Assembly (NCBI RefSeq): GCF_014282275.1 | Contig: NZ_VFIA01000020.1 | Coordinates: 61,342-125,341 of the forward strand | From: Spirosoma utsteinense | Lineage (GTDB): Bacteria; Bacteroidota; Bacteroidia; Cytophagales; Spirosomataceae | Direction of reading: 5' to 3' | Length of the DNA stretch: 64,000 bases | Part shown: in pieces, positions 18,882 to 27,796 of the stretch | Layout of the letters: every line of letters starts with the position of its first letter | Position numbering within the stretch: the first letter of the stretch is position 1 | Notes under the pieces: generated by a model | Database searches by the model: none | What the model saw: the letters and a program-made list of their open reading frames with translations, nothing else | Told to the model about the DNA's origin: nothing | Translations under genes and position numbers: made by a program

Positions 18882-19694
18882 ATGCTACAAGCCTCCCATG
18901 TTTCCTATACCATTGCGTCCCGGACGTTGCTGAACGACGTTTCGTTTCATGCCCGGGCGGGTGAACTGCTGGCCATTGTCGGACCTAACGGCGCGGGAAA
19001 GTCCACGCTGCTTAAACTCTGTGCACGCGAGATGGCCCCGGCTTCGGGCTCGATCGATGTGCTGGGCAAACCGCTGCGTGGGTATGCCGGTGAGCAACTG
19101 GCCCTTTTTCGGGGGATGCTGCATCAGCAAAATACACTGACTTTTCCGTTTCGGGTAGGCGAACTGGTGTTGATGGGCCGTTATCCACATTATGGAGCCT
19201 ACCCGGCTGCTGCCGATTATGCCATTGCCGAAGCGGCCCTGGACACGGTAGGTATGCGTCCCTTCAGTAACCGGATCGTGTCTACGCTGTCGGGTGGGGA
19301 GCAGCAGCGGGTGCAGCTGGCGCGGGTGCTGGCCCAGATCTGGGACGTGCCGGATGGCCTGCTGCTGCTCGACGAGCCGACTACGGGTCTGGACCTGCTC
19401 CATCAGCACCAACTGCTGGACGTTGCCCGTCAGATGGCCCGCCGGGGGTATGCCGTGGTAGCAGTACTGCACGACCTGAACATGGCCGCCCAATATGCCG
19501 ACCAGATCCTGATGCTTCGGAACGGGCGACGGGAAGCGTATGGGACTCCGCGCACCGTGCTCACCGCTCCGCTCGTTGAGCGGGTGTTTGGCCTGCCGGT
19601 GCAGTTGCTCGATAATCCCTGCCACCATTGTCCGCTGATTGTTCCGATACCTATATTTCAACCGGCTTTTAGCCACTACTCCAGTAACACATGA
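18882..19694 (+). CDS. hmuV: Hemin ABC transporter, ATP-binding protein
   Basis: 270 residues. Walker A is GPNGAGKST (34-42), the ABC signature LSGGE (136-140), Walker B LLLLDE (160-165) with the D-loop TTGLD, and the H-loop His lies in VLHDLN near 189. The length and the tail after the H-loop match HmuV/FecE. It powers heme import by the HmuU dimer. The end overlaps the start of the next gene by 4 bp (ATGA at 19691-19694), a classic translational-coupling junction. Confidence 0.93.
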   Translation: MLQASHVSYTIASRTLLNDVSFHARAGELLAIVGPNGAGKSTLLKLCAREMAPASGSIDVLGKPLRGYAGEQLALFRGMLHQQNTLTFPFRVGELVLMGRYPHYGAYPAAADYAIAEAALDTVGMRPFSNRIVSTLSGGEQQRVQLARVLAQIWDVPDGLLLLDEPTTGLDLLHQHQLLDVARQMARRGYAVVAVLHDLNMAAQYADQILMLRNGRREAYGTPRTVLTAPLVERVFGLPVQLLDNPCHHCPLIVPIPIFQPAFSHYSSNT

Positions 19695-20716
19695 CTACTG
19701 ACACGATCTCTCTGAAAACGCGCTGGTCCGACTTTCGCCAGCAACAACCAAACGTGCGTATCCGCGATGCTGCCCGGCAACTGGGGGTGAGCGAAGCCGA
19801 ACTCCTTGTCACAGGCGTGGGCGAAACGGTTGTCCGGCTGGCTGGCGATTTCCGCGAGCTGCTCCGGGAAGTGCCCACGCTGGGCTACGTGATGGCCCTT
19901 ACCCGCAACGATGTGCTGGTTCACGAACGAAAGGGCGTGTATGAAAAGGTATCCCTCAGCAATCACATGGGGCTGGTTCTGGGTCCCGATATTGATCTTC
20001 GGTTGTTTATGCAGCGCTGGCAATGGGGATTCGCGGTGAACGAAAACGACCGGCGGAGTCTCCAGTTTTTCGATGCCCAGGGTGAAGCCATCCATAAAAT
20101 CTACCTCACCGAACAGTCTGAGGGAGTCGCTTACCAGACCCTTGTAACCAAATTCCGGGCCGATGACCAGTCCGAACAGCTGACGGTCGACGCGCCGGTT
20201 GGAAAAAGCGACGACACTGCGGATGCGGCTATCGACGTGGCGGGTTTTCAGGCGGGCTGGCTGGCCATGCAGGATACGCATGAGTTCTTTGGACTACTGC
20301 GGCAATACGGGGTTGGACGGCAGCAGGGTCTGCGACTGGCCCCCGAAGGGCATGCCCGGCTGCTCTCGCTGGATGTACTGAAACAGGTCTTTGCCACAGC
20401 TGCCGACCGGGATGTATCCATTATGGTATTCGTCTCCAACGCGGGATGTATCCAGATTCATACCGGCCCGGTAAAGAAACTGGTGCAGATGGGGCCGTGG
20501 TACAATGTGCTCGACCCGGCCTTCAACCTTCACCTGAATGAAACGCTCGTCGGTCAGGTCTGGCTCACGAAGAAACCCACTGCCGACGGCCTCGTAACGG
20601 CGCTTGAACTGTTCGACAGGAACGGGCAAAATGTGGCCCTTGTTTTTGGGGAGCGTAAACCCGGCAAACCCGAACTCGAAAGCTGGCGGGCAGTCATCGC
20701 CGATGCTGTTCGCTGA
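19691..20716 (+). CDS. hmuS: Hemin-degrading/heme-carrier protein HemS/HmuS family
   Basis: 341 residues, cytoplasmic, built of two similar halves of about 170 residues as in HemS/ChuS/HmuS: the first ends around KIYLTEQSEGVAY and the second carries GCIQIHTGPVKKLVQMGPWYNVLD, with LNETLVGQVWLTKKPTADG behind it. These proteins accept heme from HmuTUV and either store it or open the ring to release iron. It is the last gene of the heme operon, overlapping hmuV by 4 bp; the AraC gene converges 28 bp beyond. Confidence 0.92.
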   Translation: MTTDTISLKTRWSDFRQQQPNVRIRDAARQLGVSEAELLVTGVGETVVRLAGDFRELLREVPTLGYVMALTRNDVLVHERKGVYEKVSLSNHMGLVLGPDIDLRLFMQRWQWGFAVNENDRRSLQFFDAQGEAIHKIYLTEQSEGVAYQTLVTKFRADDQSEQLTVDAPVGKSDDTADAAIDVAGFQAGWLAMQDTHEFFGLLRQYGVGRQQGLRLAPEGHARLLSLDVLKQVFATAADRDVSIMVFVSNAGCIQIHTGPVKKLVQMGPWYNVLDPAFNLHLNETLVGQVWLTKKPTADGLVTALELFDRNGQNVALVFGERKPGKPELESWRAVIADAVR

Positions 20717-20744
20717 ATCGGGTTGGGGGGCGGCCTTTAAAGGG

Positions 20745-21665
20745 TCAGTTGAAGGATTGCCGAAATTCCAGGGGCGACACGCTTGTCTTGCTCTTGAACA
20801 ACTTGTTGAACGACTGCGGGTATTCAAAACCAAGCTGGTAAGCTATTTCGCTGACGGAGAGCGAGGTGGTCGATAAACGCTCTTTGGCTTTCTCAATCAG
20901 CTTGTTGTGGATATGCTGCTGCGCGCTTTGGCCGGTCAGTTTACGGAGCATGTCGCTCAGGTACGGTGGCGAAACATGCAGCTTTTCTGAGAGGTACTGA
21001 ACGCTTGGAAGCCCTATGTCGGCCACGTTATGCTGGTTGAAATAGTCCGTCAGCAGCGCTTCCAGGCTGGTTAGCAGATCATGGCTGGCGTTTTTGCGGG
21101 TGATGAACTGCCGGTTATAAAACCGGTTGGCGTAGTTGAGCAGCAGGTCGATATGGGAAACGATCACGTCCTGGCTGTAACTGTCGATAGACGAGCGGTA
21201 TTCCTGCTCGATGCTTTGCATGATGGCTGTGATCCGCGCTTCTTCCGTATCGGACAGGTGCAGGGCCTCGTTGACGGCGTATGTGAAAAAGCCGTAGTCC
21301 CTGATGCCTTTAGCCAGCTGATAGTGCTGAATAAAATCGGGATGAACGACCAACCAACAGCCCGTCAGTGCCATGTCTTCAGGAGAGACCACCGAGATGA
21401 CCTGACCCGGCGAAAAAAACGTCATGACGCCTTCATCGAAGTCATAATAGTTCTGGCCGTATTTCAGCTTCCCCGTGAAGTTCTTCTTGATGCAGATCGA
21501 GTAGAAATTGTAGATGACACTTTTCATGCTTTCATCGAAATGGCAGGCCACGTCGGCCAGGTTGATGAAACTCACCAGCGGGTGTGCCGGTTTCGGCAGG
21601 GCCAATAACCGATGCAGCTCGGAAATCGAGTTGATGGTATAGGGGGTAGTTGTCTCTTTTCTCAT
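20745..21665 (-). CDS. AraC-family transcriptional regulator
   Basis: 306 residues. The N-terminal part (about 1-195) is a cupin-like sensing domain. The C-terminal ~100 residues form the double helix-turn-helix, with LSEKLHVSPPYLSDMLRKLTG for the first and SVSEIAYQLGFEYPQSFNKLFK for the second, ending in the usual FRQ. It is co-directional with the aldo-keto reductase gene upstream, separated by a hairpin, and converges on the heme operon. The likely target is itself or the reductase; control of the heme genes is possible but has no direct support here. Confidence 0.9.
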   Translation of the reverse strand: MRKETTTPYTINSISELHRLLALPKPAHPLVSFINLADVACHFDESMKSVIYNFYSICIKKNFTGKLKYGQNYYDFDEGVMTFFSPGQVISVVSPEDMALTGCWLVVHPDFIQHYQLAKGIRDYGFFTYAVNEALHLSDTEEARITAIMQSIEQEYRSSIDSYSQDVIVSHIDLLLNYANRFYNRQFITRKNASHDLLTSLEALLTDYFNQHNVADIGLPSVQYLSEKLHVSPPYLSDMLRKLTGQSAQQHIHNKLIEKAKERLSTTSLSVSEIAYQLGFEYPQSFNKLFKSKTSVSPLEFRQSFN

Positions 21666-21684
21666 CGTCGTATCGGCTTAGAAC

Positions 21685-21717
21685 CCGGGAACGCTCTCGT
21701 CAGGATAGCGTTCCCGG
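21685..21717 (-). terminator. Hairpin between aldo-keto reductase and AraC genes
   Basis: CCGGGAACGCT at 21685-21695 pairs perfectly with AGCGTTCCCGG at 21707-21717 (11 bp, 11-nt loop). It lies 12 bp after the reductase stop on the minus strand and is not followed by a U run, so it may be a weak terminator or an mRNA-stabilising hairpin. Confidence 0.5.
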
Positions 21718-21729
21718 TCCATGATAAAT

Positions 21730-22740
21730 CTATTGATCGATCCAGGTCATACCCGTGGCATCATACCGGTCGCCCGTCGAGGTACCTAACGGAATGATAG
21801 CCTCCAGTCGTTCCAACTCGTCGGCGGTCAGGGTAATGCTGGCCGCGGCCAGGTTCTGCTCGACGTACGGTACGCGTTTGGTGCCTGGAATCGGTAGCAG
21901 TCCTTTCGAGATGACCCAGGCAATAGCCAGTTGCGACGGGGTAATCTGCTTCGTATCGGCCAGCGATTTGATGGCCTCGACGAGTTCGATATTCCGGTAG
22001 AAGGCGTCGCCCTGAAACCGGGGAATACCGCGTCTGAAGTCATCGGCCGGAAAGTCGTCCGGACTTTTGATGTCGCCCGAAATAAAGCCCCGGCCCAGGG
22101 GTGAATACGCGACGAACCCGATACCCAGCTCTGCCAGCGTCGCTATGATTCCCGACTCCTCCGCGCTGCGCTCAAACAGGGAATACTCCGTTTGTACGGC
22201 AGTCAGGGGATGAATTTGGTGGGCCTTCCGGATGGTAGCCGACGACACCTCCGACAGCCCGATGTACCCGATCTTTCCTTCCCTTACCAGATCGGCCATA
22301 GCCCCTACGGTCTCTTCGATGGGCGTGTTCGGGTCGAGCCGGTGCAGGTAATACAGGTCGATGTAGTCGGTACCCAGGTTTTTAAGCGACCGTTCGATGG
22401 ACTTCCTGACGTAGGCTGGCTGGCCGTTGAACTGCCAGGTCAGCTGCTCGTTATCGTCGATCTCGAAGCCGAACTTACTGGCGATGATGTACTGATTTCG
22501 GTTGCCACGGATGGCTTTGGCAATCAGGCGTTCGTTGTGCATCGGACCATAGAGGTCGGCCGTGTCCAGAAAATTGCCGCCCAGCTCCAGCGACCGGTGG
22601 ATGGTGGCAATGGATTCGGCTTCGTCGGCTTTTCCGTACACATCGGCCCCGGCGATCTGGGTCATACCCATGCAGCCAAGCCCTACCGCCGGAACCACAA
22701 GGCCCTGGCTACCTAGATTTGTTTTTTGAAGACTGTTCAT
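21730..22740 (-). CDS. Aldo/keto reductase
   Basis: 336 residues, a complete (beta/alpha)8 aldo-keto reductase. The catalytic tetrad is in place: Asp59 and Tyr64 in FLDTADLYG, Lys89 in IASKFGF, His133 in YYLHRLDPNTP. LPIPGTKRVPYVEQN near the C-terminus is the NADPH phosphate-binding region, of the YajO/AKR13 type. It reduces aldehydes or ketones with NADPH in the cytoplasm; the natural substrate is not evident. An AraC regulator follows on the same strand, a common pairing for this family, and the SGNH hydrolase diverges 173 bp upstream. Confidence 0.93.
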   Translation of the reverse strand: MNSLQKTNLGSQGLVVPAVGLGCMGMTQIAGADVYGKADEAESIATIHRSLELGGNFLDTADLYGPMHNERLIAKAIRGNRNQYIIASKFGFEIDDNEQLTWQFNGQPAYVRKSIERSLKNLGTDYIDLYYLHRLDPNTPIEETVGAMADLVREGKIGYIGLSEVSSATIRKAHQIHPLTAVQTEYSLFERSAEESGIIATLAELGIGFVAYSPLGRGFISGDIKSPDDFPADDFRRGIPRFQGDAFYRNIELVEAIKSLADTKQITPSQLAIAWVISKGLLPIPGTKRVPYVEQNLAAASITLTADELERLEAIIPLGTSTGDRYDATGMTWIDQ

Positions 22741-22913
22741 TTCTTACTGAGTTTGTGTGTCATTTTCTTCCTGCACAAAGGTCAGTGGGTCCACCCCCGG
22801 AAAAGTAGCTGAATCGCGGGTTGTTGTATCCAGAATGAAGAAGCGCCCGGTAATCTGTCCGACAACCGCCTGCGGGGATGAGTAATGCCTAAACGTTCGA
22901 TCCTTTAGACACC

Positions 22914-23579
22914 ATGACTCTATTCTATCGCGTTCTATCGCTTCTGTGTATCGCCGGTCTGCTCGCTATGAGCGCGGCCAAACCGACCCGTGTCGTTTTC
23001 TTCGGCGACTCCATCACCCAGGCAGGTGTCAATCCGGGTGGGTACATCGATAAACTGAAAAAAATGATCCCCGCCGACCAGTACGAATTTATCGGAGCGG
23101 GCATTGGTGGTAACAAGATCTATGACCTGTTTCTCCGCATGGACGATGATGTGCTGGCCCAGAAACCCGACGTCGTGGTGATCTGGGTAGGTGTCAACGA
23201 TGTCTGGCATAAGGCCACGTCGGGCACCGGCACCGATCCCGATAAGTTCGTGAAGTTCTACGAAGCGGTGGTGAAGAAGTTACAGGCCGCCAATATCCGG
23301 GTAGTGTTATGTACGCCAGCTGCCATCGGTGAAAAGACCGATATGACCAATCAGCAGGATGGCGACCTGAACCAGTACAGCCAGTTTATCCGCGATATGG
23401 CCAAAAAACAGAACCTGCCACTCGTCGATTTGCGCAAGGCCTTTCAGGAGTACGATCTGAAAAATAACCCGGACAACAAAGACCGGGGCATCCTGACCAC
23501 CGACCGGGTCCACCTCAACGAAACGGGCAATCAATTTGTGGCCGATCAGATGAAGCTGGTGCTGACAGCCGCCAAATAG
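22914..23579 (+). CDS. SGNH/GDSL hydrolase, secreted
   Basis: 221 residues with a signal peptide (hydrophobic core about 5-20). SGNH blocks: GDSIT with Ser33 (block I), Gly near 62-65 (block II), GVND with Asn95 (block III), and DRVHLN with Asp197-x2-His200 (block V). Such enzymes are esterases, often acetyl-xylan or rhamnogalacturonan esterases or lysophospholipases; the substrate cannot be told here. It stands alone, with a strong terminator 40 bp behind. Confidence 0.9.
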   Translation: MTLFYRVLSLLCIAGLLAMSAAKPTRVVFFGDSITQAGVNPGGYIDKLKKMIPADQYEFIGAGIGGNKIYDLFLRMDDDVLAQKPDVVVIWVGVNDVWHKATSGTGTDPDKFVKFYEAVVKKLQAANIRVVLCTPAAIGEKTDMTNQQDGDLNQYSQFIRDMAKKQNLPLVDLRKAFQEYDLKNNPDNKDRGILTTDRVHLNETGNQFVADQMKLVLTAAK

Positions 23580-23618
23580 TACCGAAATTTTCGCTTTAGC
23601 CGAAATAGACGTTAACCC

Positions 23619-23655
23619 GACGGGCCTGGTTTCTGCCAGGCCCGTCGTTGTTTTA
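23619..23655 (+). terminator. Rho-independent terminator after the SGNH hydrolase gene
   Basis: GACGGGCCTGG (23619-23629) pairs with CCAGGCCCGTC (23636-23646) in an 11-bp GC-rich stem with a 6-nt loop, followed by GTTGTTTTA. It starts 40 bp after the stop codon. Confidence 0.8.
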
Positions 23656-23765
23656 TGCCTTGTTACCCCATTGGATGAGAGCAGGTGTGGCGGCTCATTC
23701 TGCTAGTCCTCTACACCGAAATGCGGACCGGAACATGGGTATGGCGGTGTGCCTGATCAACAGTC

Positions 23766-25076
23766 TCAGGTCCCTGAGGTCATGAACAGGCGCAACCGAA
23801 TCCGGTCGGTAGTCCGTTGGCCGTTACCCAGCGTGATACGCCGGACCAGCGTTTGCAGGTCGGCCGATCCGGCTGGCACCGTTAGCAGGAGCGGACGGTT
23901 GGTTGTTTCATGGCGAATGATCTGGTTGACATACTGGGTCAGGTCGAAACTATAGGCATCGACCAATTCCAGCGCGGTAGGGTCGTAGGCATAGGAGGCC
24001 ACAGCCGGGGTTTCGCCCGCCGATCCACCCGCCACGATCGAGAGGAGTTCGTTCTGGCTATTGGTTTGGTAAAGCGCCAACTGGGCAGGCGGGGGCATGT
24101 TGTCACGCAGATCGCGACGGATGGGTTCAACCACCAGCATAGCACTGTTCAGACCGGCAAACTGCTCGGGTTTGTCGAGGGTACCCAGATACGGAAACTC
24201 GATGCGGGTGCGCAGGGCCGCCCCCACGGCCACATAGGTGCTGGCATTGGTTTGCGTGCTGCTAACGATATCGGTCCGGTTTTGCAGCGCCTGTAGCGCG
24301 GAGCCACTTCGCTGATTGAGCAACTGGCTGAAGTGGGCGGCTGTAATGGGAAATTGCAGCGACGAAGCCGTACGGTTGATGTCTGTCGCGTGATAGTACA
24401 GCCGCAAGCCCGACACGGTGCCGGTGGTGAAGCCGACAAAGGAGTTGGCCGCCGACTGACCCGTGAAGGCGAAGCCCGGCCAGAACTCGCCAAAGGTGGT
24501 GGCATCGCGAATAGCTCCGCCGGTGAGTTTGTCGAAAAACGACTGGGCCAGCGCATCGGGTAGGCGAAGTCGCAGCTGCTGCGTGCCGCTGTTAGGACGG
24601 AGCAGAATCGTTTTCTGCAACAGGGGCGTTGCCGCGTACCCAACCGAACTGCTGTTATAGTAGACGCTGGATGCCAGCGGTTCCCGTAACGGATAAACCG
24701 CCAGGTCGAACGAGGTGGCCGTATCGCCGTAGGCAAACGCGTAGCCCAGTTCCAGCACCAGCGAATCCAGCCGAAGGCCCGTTGGCGTTGTCCCGGCCAG
24801 TTCACTGGCAACATAATCGACCGAGGTGAAACCACGCGCCAGCAGCCGGCCCGTCTGGGCATCGGTCCATTGCCCGACCAGGATATTTTCGTCGGACGAG
24901 GTAACGAACGTATCGGGCTCCAGCACGGTGGCGGTTTGGATCGTTACCGAATCGATCGGCTGAATTTGTAATTCGAAGGGGCTGATAACCGCCTGCCCCA
25001 CGTCGAGGTCGCCGGATTGGCATGCCGCTAGTAAGGCACCGGACAGCAAGAGTCCGATACAGCTTAATTTATACAT
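23766..25076 (-). CDS. DUF4270 family lipoprotein
   Basis: 436 residues with lipobox LAAC (Cys19). The mature part starts with a short 'SPFELQIQPIDSVTIQT' segment typical of DUF4270, in which a run of residues with hydroxyl and small side chains is followed by repeated beta strands (LRLDSLVLELGY, RLRLPDALAQSFF). Function is unknown; the protein should sit in the outer membrane facing the periplasm or outside. It is the last of three co-directional genes (Kelch protein, DUF4907 protein, DUF4270 protein), 16 bp after DUF4907, a grouping that suggests one envelope complex. Confidence 0.85.
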   Translation of the reverse strand: MYKLSCIGLLLSGALLAACQSGDLDVGQAVISPFELQIQPIDSVTIQTATVLEPDTFVTSSDENILVGQWTDAQTGRLLARGFTSVDYVASELAGTTPTGLRLDSLVLELGYAFAYGDTATSFDLAVYPLREPLASSVYYNSSSVGYAATPLLQKTILLRPNSGTQQLRLRLPDALAQSFFDKLTGGAIRDATTFGEFWPGFAFTGQSAANSFVGFTTGTVSGLRLYYHATDINRTASSLQFPITAAHFSQLLNQRSGSALQALQNRTDIVSSTQTNASTYVAVGAALRTRIEFPYLGTLDKPEQFAGLNSAMLVVEPIRRDLRDNMPPPAQLALYQTNSQNELLSIVAGGSAGETPAVASYAYDPTALELVDAYSFDLTQYVNQIIRHETTNRPLLLTVPAGSADLQTLVRRITLGNGQRTTDRIRLRLFMTSGT

Positions 25077-25092
25077 AAGTGGGCTGGTCGTT

Positions 25093-25455
25093 TTAAGGTG
25101 TTGCTACGCCTGCCTGGCGCAGTTCGTTGGACGAAAGGGTTGGTAGCTGCTGGCCCTGTTGTAATTTATGGACTACGAGTTCGCCCGCGCGTCGTGCCTG
25201 TTCGCGGGTGCTGAACCCCGCCGAACCGGGGCGTCCCGGCACGGTTGGCTGATCGATCAGGGCATTACCCCGTTGCATGATCAGGTAACCCCAACCGCCG
25301 GCGGTTGGGGTCACTCTCAGTTCGTAATGAGGTTGTCGGCTATACCGCTGGTAGACGGTCATTATTGCCAATCCGATCAACACCAGCAGTAACCACTGCC
25401 GGGTCGAGGGAGCCTGCCAGAAGCGGGCGTGGTTGACGGTGAGCTTAGTTGGCAT
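25093..25455 (-). CDS. DUF4907 family membrane-anchored protein
   Basis: 120 residues from the ATG at 25455. One N-terminal transmembrane helix (LLLVLIGLAIMTVY) anchors a small domain with GGWGYLIMQRGNALIDQPTV and a GFSTREQARRAGELVV helix, the recognisable DUF4907 pattern. An upstream in-frame start at 25482 would overlap the Kelch gene by 38 bp; the ATG at 25455 overlaps it by only 11 bp and is preferred. Function unknown; the DUF4270 lipoprotein follows at 16 bp. Confidence 0.85.
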   Translation of the reverse strand: MPTKLTVNHARFWQAPSTRQWLLLVLIGLAIMTVYQRYSRQPHYELRVTPTAGGWGYLIMQRGNALIDQPTVPGRPGSAGFSTREQARRAGELVVHKLQQGQQLPTLSSNELRQAGVATP

Positions 25456-26491
25456 CGGTGTCCTGCGCCGTGGCCGGATCAAATTCCCACAGGTCGTCGA
25501 ACCGGCTGGTGCCGCTGCTGCCCGTGGTTATATACCCTTTGCCGTTGATAGAAAATCCAATCGCATACTGGCGGGCAACGCCCTCAAAAGCGCCCAGCGT
25601 GGCCCAGCTATCGTCGTCGGGGTTGTATTGCCAGACGGATGTACTGCCATCGCCAAGGGTCACATAACCCCGCGATCCAATGGCGAAACCAACGCCATAG
25701 CTTCGGGCTACGAGTTCCTCGCTCTCGAAATCACCTTTCTCAATCCACAGATCCTGCTCCGGATCATAGGCCCACCAGTCTTTCTCGGCCGACCCGTTAT
25801 TATTCCCCGTACCCACATAGGCCAGGTTGTTAATGACGAAGCTCACGGCACCAATGCGTTTAGCTCCGCCATAACTCGCTTTTTTTGCCCAGGTGTCGGT
25901 GGCCGGGTCATAAGCCCAGAGATCTTTCAAATAGTTACCATCGAAACCTGTGCCGACATAGCCTGTATTGTTGAGCGCAAAGGCAACGGCGTTGCGCCGG
26001 GCTGTACCGCCGAAATCAGCAATCTGTTTCCAGGTGTTCGTTGCCTGATCGAATTCCCAGAAATCCCGGAGCCGGTCACTGTTGGTGTTCAGGCCGGTGC
26101 CCACATAACCCTTCGTGCCGATGGCGAACCCGACGGCCGCATTGCGGGCTGCCCCGGCAAAATCGGCGACCTGCGTCCAGGTGTTGCGCGCCGGATCGTA
26201 CGCCCAGAAATCGACCAATCGGTCATTGTCGGCATTGGTGCCGGTTCCTATATACGCCATGTTACCGATTACAAAGCTGGCGGCTGCATTGCGCGCTACC
26301 CCTTCAAAGTCGGACCGTCGACGCCAGTCGCCCAGGGTGGATGCCGTATCTGAATCTGAGCAACTGACCAGCAGTGATGCCCAGACGAGACACAGGAGAA
26401 TCAAAAGCTGATTGATACGTTTGCTGTTGAGCGATGTACCGGACGCGGTAAAGAAGCGGGAGGGATAAAAAACCATGATGTGAGGGAGCAA
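25445..26491 (-). CDS. Kelch-repeat beta-propeller protein
   Basis: 348 residues. After a hydrophobic N-terminal stretch with a cysteine after LLVS (LVSCSDSDT, lipobox-like) come six or seven Kelch blades, each with the pattern A-x2-FxIGxxGYVGTG...DxWxYDPxTxTWxxxADF. This makes a seven-bladed propeller for protein or glycan binding, probably on a lipoprotein anchor. It is the first gene of the Kelch-DUF4907-DUF4270 operon, its 3' end overlapping DUF4907 by 11 bp. An internal ATG 45 bp downstream is a less likely start because it would cut into the signal sequence. Confidence 0.9.
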   Translation of the reverse strand: MLPHIMVFYPSRFFTASGTSLNSKRINQLLILLCLVWASLLVSCSDSDTASTLGDWRRRSDFEGVARNAAASFVIGNMAYIGTGTNADNDRLVDFWAYDPARNTWTQVADFAGAARNAAVGFAIGTKGYVGTGLNTNSDRLRDFWEFDQATNTWKQIADFGGTARRNAVAFALNNTGYVGTGFDGNYLKDLWAYDPATDTWAKKASYGGAKRIGAVSFVINNLAYVGTGNNNGSAEKDWWAYDPEQDLWIEKGDFESEELVARSYGVGFAIGSRGYVTLGDGSTSVWQYNPDDDSWATLGAFEGVARQYAIGFSINGKGYITTGSSGTSRFDDLWEFDPATAQDTDAN

Positions 26492-26875
26492 GTAATGGAT
26501 TAATAAAAGAGGTAGTGAGCGAGCTTTCTGACAAACGGGCCATGGCGGGGTGACACAGGAAGTAGCGGATCAGGGCGAGGAATCCCCGGGTTTTCGATAC
26601 TGGAAATATTCATGTTAGTATGTAGGAGTGGACGGTTATGTTGATCCGTCTATTGCTACGTACGATCACTGCCAGAGGAGTGTTGCAGCCGAAATTTGCA
26701 TTTAACCTATTTTAACGTTGTGTGCCGATAACGGCGAACGATGTGCCGATAACGGTGCCTGGGCATCAAAAAGCCCGACAGCCCGAACAATTCCTGCCAG
26801 CAGGGTGATTGGTTCGGGCTGTCGGGCCTGATTGGTTTCTGGTTTTACAGGAGATAACCGGGAGCGGGAATAAGC
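26492..26875. promoter_or_regulatory. Intergenic region with a tandem 14-bp direct repeat (26721-26734, 26742-26755)
   Basis: The gap separates the Kelch operon start (minus strand) from the SDR stop. It holds no credible gene. TGTGCCGATAACGG occurs twice with a period of exactly 21 bp, two helical turns, which suits a pair of sites for a dimeric regulator. The repeats are about 230 bp upstream of the Kelch start. No clear TAnnTTTG box was found on the minus strand nearby. The right end is occupied by the SDR terminator. Confidence 0.4.
26766..26827 (-). terminator. Rho-independent terminator of the SDR gene
   Basis: GCCCGACAGCCCGAAC (26773-26788) pairs perfectly with GTTCGGGCTGTCGGGC (26812-26827), a 16-bp stem with a 23-nt loop. 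On the minus strand it is followed at once by TTTTTGATG. It lies 48 bp after the SDR stop. Confidence 0.8.
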
Positions 26876-27694
26876 CTACTGACCTAAGCCATATCCCTGG
26901 TTTATCATGGCAAAAAAGTCTTCGTTGCTCATCTCTTTCCACTGAGCGTACAGGTTTTGAGCATCTTCACCAGCAACATAACGAAGGCGGTCGCTGTCGT
27001 CGGTCGCGGCTTCGTAGATGACCCCGGCAATCTGTTCGCCCGTGGAATAGTTGCCGCCCCGTTTACTAAAGGCAGCGAATACCTGTTGAATAGATTCGTC
27101 GTAAACACTGGCTCCTTCCATCGTCTGCTTCAGGGAGCGGGTAGCGAAGTCGGTCGCGACGCCACCGGGGGCCACAATTTTCACCCGGATATTGAAGGGA
27201 CGTAACTCATAATTCAGGGATTCCGATAAGCCATCGACCCCAAACTTAGTTGCGTGGTAAATGGAGTTGAACGGTAATCCCACCAGGCCACCGATGGAGG
27301 TAATGTTAATAATGGTGCCGCCACCGGCCTGTCGGAAATGGGGCGTCAGCGCTTTGATGGTCCGCATCGTTCCAAATACGTTCGTCTGGAACTGATCCAT
27401 TATTTTTTCTTCCGAGACCGTTTCCATGGGACCAAACAAGCCATATCCGGCATTATTCACCAGTACGTCGATACGTGGCCAGTCCTGCAATGCCTGCTCA
27501 ACGGCCTGCGCGACGCTGTCCGGTTGGGTTACGTCCAGGGTGTACAGCTTAATGGCCGGGTACTGAGTCAGTTCCGTTTCTTTTTCGGGATGCCGCATGG
27601 TGGCAGCTACGTTCCAGCCCCGCTGCGCAAACAGGATGGCGGCTGCTTTGCCAATGCCCGACGATGCGCCGGTAATGAAAATGACCTTACTCAT
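26876..27694 (-). CDS. Short-chain dehydrogenase/reductase
   Basis: 272 residues, classical SDR. The cofactor motif TGASSGIG is at 8-15, NNAG at 80-83, and the catalytic Ser133, Tyr146 and Lys150 (YHATK) are all present. Arg and His/Lys residues after the second strand (ATMRHPEKE) suggest NADP preference. The closest well-known type is the 'oxidoreductase with SDR fold' group acting on small aldehydes or ketones; the substrate is unknown. It is transcribed alone after the outer-membrane protein gene and ends at a strong terminator. Confidence 0.92.
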   Translation of the reverse strand: MSKVIFITGASSGIGKAAAILFAQRGWNVAATMRHPEKETELTQYPAIKLYTLDVTQPDSVAQAVEQALQDWPRIDVLVNNAGYGLFGPMETVSEEKIMDQFQTNVFGTMRTIKALTPHFRQAGGGTIINITSIGGLVGLPFNSIYHATKFGVDGLSESLNYELRPFNIRVKIVAPGGVATDFATRSLKQTMEGASVYDESIQQVFAAFSKRGGNYSTGEQIAGVIYEAATDDSDRLRYVAGEDAQNLYAQWKEMSNEDFFAMINQGYGLGQ

Positions 27695-27796
27695 GCTCGT
27701 GTTAGTTAGTCGTTAGCCCCTGTCAAACAGCTTGTTGGGGGTTTCTGTTTTTGGTCTGCGTGGCGTCGGGTTCGAGAGATCTGCAACACCCTGTGG

